Shown: positions 56,645 to 64,000 of the stretch, one piece after another
How positions within the stretch are numbered: position 1 is the stretch's first letter
Layout: every line of letters starts with the position of its first letter
Source of the DNA: an uncultured Pelagibacteraceae bacterium
GTDB lineage: Bacteria; Pseudomonadota; Alphaproteobacteria; Pelagibacterales; Pelagibacteraceae
DNA: 64,000 nucleotides
Reading direction: 5' to 3'
Assembly: GCA_902514945.1 (NCBI GenBank)
Contig: CABXSO010000001.1
Location: 1 to 64,000 of the forward strand
Position numbers and translations under genes: made by a program
The notes under the pieces: generated by a model
What the model was told of the DNA's origin: nothing
Database searches by the model: none
What the model saw: only the letters and a program-made list of their open reading frames with translations

Positions 56645-57652
56645 ATGTCTGAATTAAATAGTATAGTACTTAAAATACTTAATAATGGAAAAGGTATCCT
56701 TGCAGCTGATGAAAGTACTGCAACAATGGCTAAAAGATTAGAGTCAGTAAAAGTTCAATCGACGACTGAAAACCGTTTGTTGTTTAGAGAAACATTATTT
56801 AGTGCTTCTAGTATGACTGAATATATCGGAGGAGTAATTTTGTACGACGAGACAATAAAACAAGTAACGTCAAAAAAAAATAAAATCCCAGAATTAATTT
56901 CAGAAATGGGTAGTACTCCGGGTATAAAAGTTGATACAGGAGCAAAAGTTTTAGCTGGTTCACCAAATGAAAAAATTACAGAAGGTTTAGATGGATTAAG
57001 GGAAAGATTAAAAGAGTATTATAACTTAGGAGCAAAGTTTACAAAATGGAGAGGTGTATACAATATATCTAAGGAATTTCCAAGTAATCTATCAATACAA
57101 TCCAATGCGCACGCATTGGCCAGATATTCTGCATTAGTTCAAGAATGTAATATGGTACCAATAGTTGAACCTGAAGTATTAATGGATGGAGAACATTCAG
57201 CAAAGGAATGCTTCATCAAAACTTGTGAGGTAATTAAAAGATGTTTTGAGGAACTAATCTTACATAAAGTTGATTTAAGTGGAGTCATATTAAAGCCAAA
57301 TATGATTTTAGCTGGAAATAAATGTAAAGATAAAATATCAAATGAGGAAGTTGCAAAATTAACTCTTGAATGTTTAAAAGACTCAGTTCCATCAGAAGTA
57401 CCTGGAATAGCATTTTTATCTGGCGGTCAATCAGAAATTGAGGCTACAGAAAATCTAAATTTAATAAACAAATATAATGATACCAACTTTATAATGAGCT
57501 ACTCTTTTGGTCGTGCTCTACAACAAAGCGCATTAAAATTTTGGTCTCAAGATACAAGGAATATGGAAGGAACTCAAAAAGTTTTTAATCAAAGAGCAAA
57601 AATGAATACTTTAGCTGCTCAGGGTAAATGGTCTAAAGAACTTGAGAATTAA
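56645..57652 (+). CDS. fba: Class I fructose-bisphosphate aldolase
   Basis: GKGILAADESTATMAKRL, FTKWRGVY, GVILKPNMIL, FLSGGQSE. Confidence 0.97.
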   Translation: MSELNSIVLKILNNGKGILAADESTATMAKRLESVKVQSTTENRLLFRETLFSASSMTEYIGGVILYDETIKQVTSKKNKIPELISEMGSTPGIKVDTGAKVLAGSPNEKITEGLDGLRERLKEYYNLGAKFTKWRGVYNISKEFPSNLSIQSNAHALARYSALVQECNMVPIVEPEVLMDGEHSAKECFIKTCEVIKRCFEELILHKVDLSGVILKPNMILAGNKCKDKISNEEVAKLTLECLKDSVPSEVPGIAFLSGGQSEIEATENLNLINKYNDTNFIMSYSFGRALQQSALKFWSQDTRNMEGTQKVFNQRAKMNTLAAQGKWSKELEN

Positions 57653-58256
57653 TAAAAAAAAATTCATTTATCTCATTTCACCTACCAAAATTAATAAGCC
57701 ATTCTACCAAGATTTATCTCAAGTTCTCAAACAAAAAAAAGTTAGTTTTTTTCAATTGAGGCTTAAAAAAGAAAGTTTAAAAAAAAAATTAATGATTGGT
57801 AAAAAAATTAGAAGAATTTGTAAAAAATTTAATGTCAAATTTCTTGTTAATGACGATGCTTTAATTGCCAAAAAATTAAATGCAGATGGTTGCCACCTAG
57901 GTCAAAAAGACATGCATATTATTGAAGCTAGAAAGTTAATTGGTAATAAAATAATTGGTGTCACGTGTCATAATTCTATAGAATTAGCAAAAGTTGCTGT
58001 AGAAAATAAAGCAGATTACATAGCCTTTGGGGCCTTTAATGACTCAAAAACAAAAAATATAAAATATAAAGCTTCTACTAATTTGATAAGAAAAGTAAAA
58101 AAAATCACAAAAATCCCTATTGTTGCCATAGGTGGTATTAATTCTAGTAATTATAGAAAACTTTTATTGAATAAGGCAAACTTTTTAGCTATTTCAGGCT
58201 ACATTTGGAGTAATAAAAAACTAAAACCAATTGAAGCAATAAAAAAACTTAAATGA
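57642..58256 (+). CDS. thiE: Thiamine-phosphate synthase-like protein
   Basis: FFQLRLK, ADGCHLGQKDM, ADYIAFGAFNDSKTK, VAIGGIN. Confidence 0.85.
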   Translation: MRINKKKFIYLISPTKINKPFYQDLSQVLKQKKVSFFQLRLKKESLKKKLMIGKKIRRICKKFNVKFLVNDDALIAKKLNADGCHLGQKDMHIIEARKLIGNKIIGVTCHNSIELAKVAVENKADYIAFGAFNDSKTKNIKYKASTNLIRKVKKITKIPIVAIGGINSSNYRKLLLNKANFLAISGYIWSNKKLKPIEAIKKLK

Positions 58257-58813
58257 AAATTAATGCTGGAGAAATAAGAGTGGGCATGTTGCTTGAATAT
58301 AAAAATGATCTATGGCAAGTGCTCAAGACTCAACATGTTAAACCGGGTAAAGGTGGTGCCTTTGCACAAGTTGAAATGAAAAGTTTAAGCAAAAATACAA
58401 AATTAAATGAGAGATTTAGATCTAGCGAAAATGTGGAAAAAGCATCATTAGATGAAATAAACTATAATTATTTATACGAAGACGAAAACTGTTACTTCTT
58501 TATTGAGCCTAAATCTTTTGAGCAAATTAATTTAAAAAAAGATATTATTGGGGAAAAAGGAAGGTTATTAACTGAAAATCTCGAGGTCAATGTTAGTTTT
58601 CATAATAACTTACCTATTTTTGTTGATTTACCAAATCAAGTAACATGTAAAATAAAAAACACTGATGTTGCATTAAAAGGCCAGACAGTTTCCTCCTCTT
58701 ATAAACCAGCGACATTAGATAATGGTTTAAATATACAAGTGCCCCCTTTTATTGAGGCAGGGGATGAAATCATAATAGATACACGTAAACTCGAATATAT
58801 AAAAAAAATTTAG
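58253..58813 (+). CDS. efp: Elongation factor P
   Basis: HVKPGKGGAFAQVEMKSL; full-length EF-P. Confidence 0.97.
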   Translation: MKINAGEIRVGMLLEYKNDLWQVLKTQHVKPGKGGAFAQVEMKSLSKNTKLNERFRSSENVEKASLDEINYNYLYEDENCYFFIEPKSFEQINLKKDIIGEKGRLLTENLEVNVSFHNNLPIFVDLPNQVTCKIKNTDVALKGQTVSSSYKPATLDNGLNIQVPPFIEAGDEIIIDTRKLEYIKKI

Positions 58814-58817
58814 TTAT

Positions 58818-59558
58818 ATGAATTCAATATCTTCAAATTTAAATATAATGATTAAAGCTAGTGAAAAAGCCTCAAAAATTTTAATTAGAGATTTTGGAGA
58901 GATAGAAAAATTACAGGTTTCTAAAAAAAGTCCTTCAGATTTTGTAACAAACTCAGACCTAAAAGCAGAAAGAATAATTATTGAAGAGTTAGAAAAAGCG
59001 AGACCAAATTTCTCTTTTATTAGCGAAGAAAACGGGATAAAAAAAAAGAAGGATACAAACAATATATGGATTATTGATCCAATTGATGGAACAATCAACT
59101 TTTTACATGGAATTCCACATTTTGCAATTTCAATTGCTTTAAAATCAAATAATGAGATTGTTTCAGGTCTGATTTATGATCCCATAAAAGATGAAATGTT
59201 TTATGCTGAGAAAAATAATGGAACATTCCTAAATAACCAAAGAGTAAGAGTTTCTAAAAAAAATAATTTTGAAGATTGTTTATTTGCAATTGGAGGAAAG
59301 TTAAATATTGAACCAAATTTTATTAATAGAAGATCAGGTAGTGCAGCACTTGATTTAGCATATGTCGCTGCTGGAAGATATGATGGCTACTTTCAAAAAA
59401 ATCTCAACTTATGGGATATAGCAGCAGGAATAATTTTAGTCCAAGAGGCTGGTGGTATAATAGAGGATTTAAACTTAGATAACTTAAAAAATGTAAATGT
59501 TATAGCTTCAAATCCAAACATTAGTGGAAAATTTAAAGAAAAAGTGGTGAACTTTTAA
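58818..59558 (+). CDS. suhB: Inositol monophosphatase family protein
   Basis: [49 protein letters not shown]. Confidence 0.95.
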   Translation: MNSISSNLNIMIKASEKASKILIRDFGEIEKLQVSKKSPSDFVTNSDLKAERIIIEELEKARPNFSFISEENGIKKKKDTNNIWIIDPIDGTINFLHGIPHFAISIALKSNNEIVSGLIYDPIKDEMFYAEKNNGTFLNNQRVRVSKKNNFEDCLFAIGGKLNIEPNFINRRSGSAALDLAYVAAGRYDGYFQKNLNLWDIAAGIILVQEAGGIIEDLNLDNLKNVNVIASNPNISGKFKEKVVNF

Positions 59559-59593
59559 TTGTTTTAAAAAAATCTTTTGTTATAAATCTCGAA

Positions 59594-59824
59594 ATGAAAA
59601 AAAATATACACCCTAAGTATCACAAAATTAAAGTTGAGATGACTGATGGTACTCAATTTGAAACAAGATCTACCTGGGGTGCGGAGGGCGATGTATTAAA
59701 ATTAGAAATTGATCCAAAATCTCATTCTGCTTGGACTGGTGGAAAACAAAAACTTATGGATAAAGGTAGAATTAGTAAATTTAACAAAAAGTTTCAAAAC
59801 TTTAAATCAGAAAACAAAAACTAG
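59594..59824 (+). CDS. rpmE: 50S ribosomal protein L31
   Basis: [24 protein letters not shown]...[11 protein letters not shown]. Confidence 0.95.
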   Translation: MKKNIHPKYHKIKVEMTDGTQFETRSTWGAEGDVLKLEIDPKSHSAWTGGKQKLMDKGRISKFNKKFQNFKSENKN

Positions 59825-60400
59825 ATGTCTGAAACTCCTTTAATGCCAATGGCAACCGCTGTCTGGCTAGTGGAAAACACAACACTGACTTTTAAACAAA
59901 TTGCAAATTTTTGCAATATGCATGAGGTTGAAATTCAAGGTATAGCCGATGGTGAAGTTGCAAAGGGAATTAAAGCATATAATCCTATAATAGCAGGTCA
60001 ACTATCAAGAGAAGAAATTGAACTATCTTCAAAGGATGAGAGTAGGCCTCTTAAAATAAAAAATACAGATGTTGAAATTTCAAATAATGAAAAAAAGATA
60101 AAAAAATATATTCCTCTTTCTAAAAGACAAGATAAACCAGATTCAGCTTTATGGCTAATAAAACAGCACAATTTTTTAAAAGATTCCCAAATTGCAAAAT
60201 TGGTTGGAGTTACAAAGAATTCCGTTACTTCTATAAGAAATAAAAGTTACTGGAATTTTAATAATTTAAACCCTAAAGATCCAATTGCATTAAACTTATT
60301 TACACAAAAAGATTTGGTTGATGCAATTGAGAAGGCAGAAAGAAGAATTAAAAGAGAAAAAAAAGAAAAAGAAAAACTACAAAAACTCAACTCGAAGTGA
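59825..60400 (+). CDS. DUF1013 / TrcR-like regulator
   Basis: LMPMATAVWLVENTTLTFKQIANFCNMHEVEIQGIADGEVA. Confidence 0.88.
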   Translation: MSETPLMPMATAVWLVENTTLTFKQIANFCNMHEVEIQGIADGEVAKGIKAYNPIIAGQLSREEIELSSKDESRPLKIKNTDVEISNNEKKIKKYIPLSKRQDKPDSALWLIKQHNFLKDSQIAKLVGVTKNSVTSIRNKSYWNFNNLNPKDPIALNLFTQKDLVDAIEKAERRIKREKKEKEKLQKLNSK

Positions 60401-60468
60401 TGAATAAATTAGATAGACATAGAATTTCAAAAATGATAACAAATCATTCTTTTGGAGGTAGTTATTAA
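60400..60468 (+). CDS. Putative 22-aa leader/coupling ORF between trcR-like gene and rpsU
   Basis: TGATG overlap with preceding stop; MNKLDRHRISKMITNHSFGGSY*; ends within the S21 5' coding region. Confidence 0.3.
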   Translation: MNKLDRHRISKMITNHSFGGSY

Positions 60469-60658
60469 AATAGAGGTGAAAGACAATAATGTTGAACAAG
60501 CTTTGAGAGTTTTGAAAAGAAAACTTCAAAGAGATGGTTTTTTTAAAATAATTAAGCTTAAAAATAATTATGAAAAACCATCTGAGAAAAAAAAAAGAAT
60601 TCTCCAAGAAAATATTAAACGAGTAAAAAAATTAAATAAGCTTAAAAACAGAATTTAA
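60464..60658 (+). CDS. rpsU: 30S ribosomal protein S21 (start codon uncertain; ORF track starts at TTG 60452)
   Basis: EVKDNNVEQALRVLKRKLQRDGFFKIIKLKNNYEKPSEKK; GGAGG at 60454-60458. Confidence 0.85.
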   Translation: MKIEVKDNNVEQALRVLKRKLQRDGFFKIIKLKNNYEKPSEKKKRILQENIKRVKKLNKLKNRI

Positions 60659-60664
60659 GTACAC

Positions 60665-60741
<77 letters not shown>

Positions 60742-60810
60742 ATTTTTTATGAAAAGAAATCAATCTCTAATAGCTAAACCCTTCAATAATTTACGCAAAT
60801 AAAATTAAAA

Positions 60811-62019
60811 GTGTCTAAACTAACATTTTCGTTAATACTATTTTTTCCAATATTTCTAATTGCTGGAAATTTTTTAATAAATCTTTTTTATATTTCAGTT
60901 TCGATTTTATCTGTTTTAAATTTTCATCAAGAAAAAGATTTTTTCAGATCAAATATATTTTACCTGTTAATATTTTTTCTAATCTACTTATGTATAAATC
61001 TTATATTCAGCATTAATTTTTATAATTCTTATCCTAGAGTAATAAAATTTCTACTTATAATTTTGTTTGTGAAAGAAATCGTCAATTTTAATAATAAAGG
61101 AGAAATTTATATTGAAAGAATAATGAGATTTTGGTCTGTATTATTTTTTATTGTCACCATTGATGTAATATTTGAAATTATATTTGGATTTAATACTTTG
61201 GGATTTAAGTCCTACATGCCTGGTAGAATTGCGAGTTTTTTCGGTGATGAATTAGTAGTTGGCACTTTTTATCATTTTTTTTCTTTGATGGTATTATCGT
61301 ATTTAGTTAAAAACAAATATTCAAATTTTTTCATTATTTCTCTTATAATCTTAATTATTTGTATAAGCTTTATGATTGGTGAAAGAGCAAACTTCATCAA
61401 ATTATTTTTTTCAATTTTAATAATTTCTTTTCTTATCTTGGAAATTGGTTTTATAAAAAAAATTGGTATGACCTTTTTAACTTTTTTAATCGTAGGAGGA
61501 ATTTTTTACTCAAATGATAACATTAAAAGTAGATATTATAATCAAATTGGTAATATTTATTCTGTTGATGGTTTTAAAAAATTTTTTAAAGAATCTCAAT
61601 ATGGGGCACATCAAAGCACTGCTTACCAAATATTCAAAGATAATACCTTACTTGGTGTAGGACTTAAGAACTTTAGAGAAGAGAGTAAAAAAAGTAAATA
61701 CGAAAATCCAGATTACAAAAGGTCAAATCAAAGACAAGCAACTCACCCACATCAGATCCATCTTGAGCTTTTATCTGAACTTGGATTAATTGGGTACATT
61801 TCTTTCTTAGTTATGATTATTTACTCAATTATAGTTTCAGCTAAAAATTATTTTAAAAAGAAAAATCCTTATCAACTTTCAACCTTGATTTACATTATAT
61901 CTTGCTTGATTCCAATAATACCTTCGGGAAGTATATTTTCGACCTTCTTTGGAGGACTCTTTTGGTTTAGTTTTGGTTTAATGATCAGCTTTAATAAAAA
62001 TTTAAAGCTTAAAGTTTGA
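60811..62019 (+). CDS. O-antigen ligase (WaaL/Wzy)-like polytopic membrane protein
   Basis: GTG start; about 10+ TM segments, periplasmic loop GVGLKNFREE...THPHQIHLELLSELGLIG typical of O-antigen ligases. Confidence 0.88.
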   Translation: MSKLTFSLILFFPIFLIAGNFLINLFYISVSILSVLNFHQEKDFFRSNIFYLLIFFLIYLCINLIFSINFYNSYPRVIKFLLIILFVKEIVNFNNKGEIYIERIMRFWSVLFFIVTIDVIFEIIFGFNTLGFKSYMPGRIASFFGDELVVGTFYHFFSLMVLSYLVKNKYSNFFIISLIILIICISFMIGERANFIKLFFSILIISFLILEIGFIKKIGMTFLTFLIVGGIFYSNDNIKSRYYNQIGNIYSVDGFKKFFKESQYGAHQSTAYQIFKDNTLLGVGLKNFREESKKSKYENPDYKRSNQRQATHPHQIHLELLSELGLIGYISFLVMIIYSIIVSAKNYFKKKNPYQLSTLIYIISCLIPIIPSGSIFSTFFGGLFWFSFGLMISFNKNLKLKV

Positions 62020-62697
62020 TTTTTTACTATCCTTCAGAAAACTAGTTACAGTCTCTTTAGTAAGTTGATCAAATGATTTTCCAAACTTTTCTATTTTCTC
62101 TATAATTTTCGGTGGAACAGTTATCAAATGACAACCTAATTGTTTTGCTTGTAAGTAATTATAGGGCTCTCTAACACTTGCCCATAATATCCTAACATTT
62201 TTAAATCTTTTTGACATTGATATACTTTTTTTTAGCTCTGGCATTGGGTCTTTGCCTACGTCGCCAGCTCTACCGGCAAAAATTGAAATTATAGTTTTTG
62301 ATTTTTTATTTAGACATTTTAAAATTTTTTTGGTTTGTGAAGAATTATAGACAGCAGTTATATTTAGCTTAATATTTTTATAACTTAACTCTTTTATGAG
62401 TTTTCCTGTAAAACTTCCTTTGGAATTAATTATTGGAATTTTAACATAAACATTTTTACCCCAAGAATTAATTATGAATGCCTGTCTTTTCATTGACATA
62501 TAATCATCACCAAAGACTTCAAATGAAATTGGTTTTTTGCAAAATTTCAAAATTTCCTTAGAATAATTCTCATAATTTTTTGCTCCTGCTTTTCTCATTA
62601 AGCTTGGATTAGTTGTAAAACCTTTAACAATAATTTTCTTATTAAATTTTTTAATTTGCTTAATATCTGCAATATCACAGTAAATATTTGTAATCAT
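62002..62697 (-). CDS. Transaldolase-family protein (divergent)
   Basis: GFTTNPSLMRKAG, VYVKIPIIN (Schiff-base Lys), IISIFAGRAGD. Confidence 0.82.
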   Translation of the reverse strand: MITNIYCDIADIKQIKKFNKKIIVKGFTTNPSLMRKAGAKNYENYSKEILKFCKKPISFEVFGDDYMSMKRQAFIINSWGKNVYVKIPIINSKGSFTGKLIKELSYKNIKLNITAVYNSSQTKKILKCLNKKSKTIISIFAGRAGDVGKDPMPELKKSISMSKRFKNVRILWASVREPYNYLQAKQLGCHLITVPPKIIEKIEKFGKSFDQLTKETVTSFLKDSKKSNFKL

Positions 62698-62704
62698 AAA
62701 AAAT

Positions 62705-64000
62705 TTATAAATTTTTAGTAATATCTTCTGTCATTTTTTTTGCGTCGGCAAATAGCATGAGGGTATTCTCTCTATAAAATAAATCATTATCTATTCCTGC
62801 ATATCCTGGTGATAAACTTCTCTTTACAAATAAAACTGATTTACATTTTTCAACATCAAGAACAGGCATTCCATAGATTGGACTTTGAGGATCAGTTTTC
62901 GCAACAGGATTCGTAACATCGTTTGCACCAATAACAAACGCAACATCGGCATTAGCAAAATCATTATTGATTTCTTCCAACTCGAAAACTTCATCGTACG
63001 GAACATTTGCCTCAGCTAATAAAACGTTCATGTGTCCAGGCATTCTTCCTGCTACAGGATGAATAGCATATGAGACTTTAATTCCATTTTTTTTCAATGT
63101 ATCAACCATCTCTCTTAATGCATGTTGAGCTTGAGCAACTGCCATTCCGTAACCAGGAACGATAATAACTGATGAGGCATTTTTCATTAAGAATGCTGCG
63201 TCATCTGCATTTCCACTTTTAACGGGTCTCTGTTCTTTATTTTTATTATTGGTCGACTGCTCTGAACCTCCCCAGCCTCCCAAAATAACATTAAAAAATG
63301 ATCTATTCATTCCTTTACACATTATGTAAGAAAGAATTGCCCCCGATGATCCAACTAAAGCACCTGTAATTATTAAGGCTGTATTTTCTAAAGTAAAACC
63401 AATTCCTGCAGCAGCCCAACCTGAATAAGAATTTAACATCGAAATTACAACTGGCATGTCAGCACCTCCAATTGGAATAATTATTAAAAAACCAATTAAG
63501 AAAGAAATTGCAATTAAAATCCAAAACAACCTAGATGACTGTGCTGAACAAAGATAATAGGTTAGAATGAAAATTGAAATTAATAGTAAGGCATTGAGTA
63601 AATGTTGTCCTTTAAAGGTTATTGGAGCTCCCGACATAATTCCTTGAAGTTTTAAAAAGGCAATAATGGATCCGGAAAAAGTTATTGCACCTACAGCTGC
63701 TCCAATTGCCATTTCTATTAAACTTGCAAGTTTAATATTACCTGGTGTGCCAAGATTAAACGCTTCTGGATTTATAAATGCAGAAATTGCAACGAATACC
63801 GCAGCAAGTCCAACTAAGCTGTGAAAACCTGCTACTAATTCTGGCATTGCTGTCATTGGTATTTTATATGCAATGAATGCTCCAATACTTCCACCAATAG
63901 CTAAAAAAATTAATACATAAACGAAACCTGATGAAAAATTCCCAACAGAAAGAAAAGTAACTGAAATTGCAATTATCATTCCAATAATTCCAAATAAATT
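62705..64000 (-). CDS. pntB: NAD(P) transhydrogenase beta subunit, 5' end truncated by window edge
   Basis: IVPGYGMAVAQAQHALREM, HPVAGRMPGHMNVLLAEA, IGANDVTNPVAKTDPQSPIYGMP; frame is open to 64000. Confidence 0.96.
   Translation of the reverse strand, partial: NLFGIIGMIIAISVTFLSVGNFSSGFVYVLIFLAIGGSIGAFIAYKIPMTAMPELVAGFHSLVGLAAVFVAISAFINPEAFNLGTPGNIKLASLIEMAIGAAVGAITFSGSIIAFLKLQGIMSGAPITFKGQHLLNALLLISIFILTYYLCSAQSSRLFWILIAISFLIGFLIIIPIGGADMPVVISMLNSYSGWAAAGIGFTLENTALIITGALVGSSGAILSYIMCKGMNRSFFNVILGGWGGSEQSTNNKNKEQRPVKSGNADDAAFLMKNASSVIIVPGYGMAVAQAQHALREMVDTLKKNGIKVSYAIHPVAGRMPGHMNVLLAEANVPYDEVFELEEINNDFANADVAFVIGANDVTNPVAKTDPQSPIYGMPVLDVEKCKSVLFVKRSLSPGYAGIDNDLFYRENTLMLFADAKKMTEDITKNL

Noticed and set aside
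60377-60607. 76-aa minus-strand ORF opposite rpsU
   Set aside because: Antisense to S21; low-complexity Phe/Leu composition from A-rich coding strand.

Overview
This 64 kb window is AT-rich, very tightly packed, and reads as core chromosome of a SAR11/Pelagibacterales-type alphaproteobacterium (inferred from gene content, synteny and base composition; no database search was run). I support about 65 protein genes, 3 tRNAs (Leu-GAG, Arg-TCG, initiator Met-CAT) and two strong intrinsic terminators. Landmarks are: umuDC; ppc; a proteorhodopsin-ferredoxin-ferredoxin reductase-GST cluster; prpE; nadA-nadC; glyQ-glyS-ppdK; dxs-ispA-xseB; rluD-rpoH; purA-thiD-glmM-folP-ftsH-tilS-cpoB-pal-tolBARQ; yebC-ymdB-fau-zapA; tkt-gap-pgk-fba-thiE-efp-suhB-rpmE-trcR-rpsU; and pntB running off the right edge. 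I found no rRNA, CRISPR array, IS element, prophage or clear new multi-gene defence system. The leads most worth checking are: (1) two unannotated, translationally coupled membrane micro-ORFs directly after dksA; (2) a non-canonical RuvC-like nuclease at the usual ruvC site with ruvAB missing from the yebC-tol block; (3) an intrinsic terminator between the blue-tuned proteorhodopsin and its ferredoxin, plus a 16-bp palindrome and hairpin upstream of the rhodopsin; (4) rpsU (S21) with no conventional start codon correctly spaced from its Shine-Dalgarno, overlapped by a 22-aa coupled ORF; (5) convergent genes whose stop codons overlap each other.
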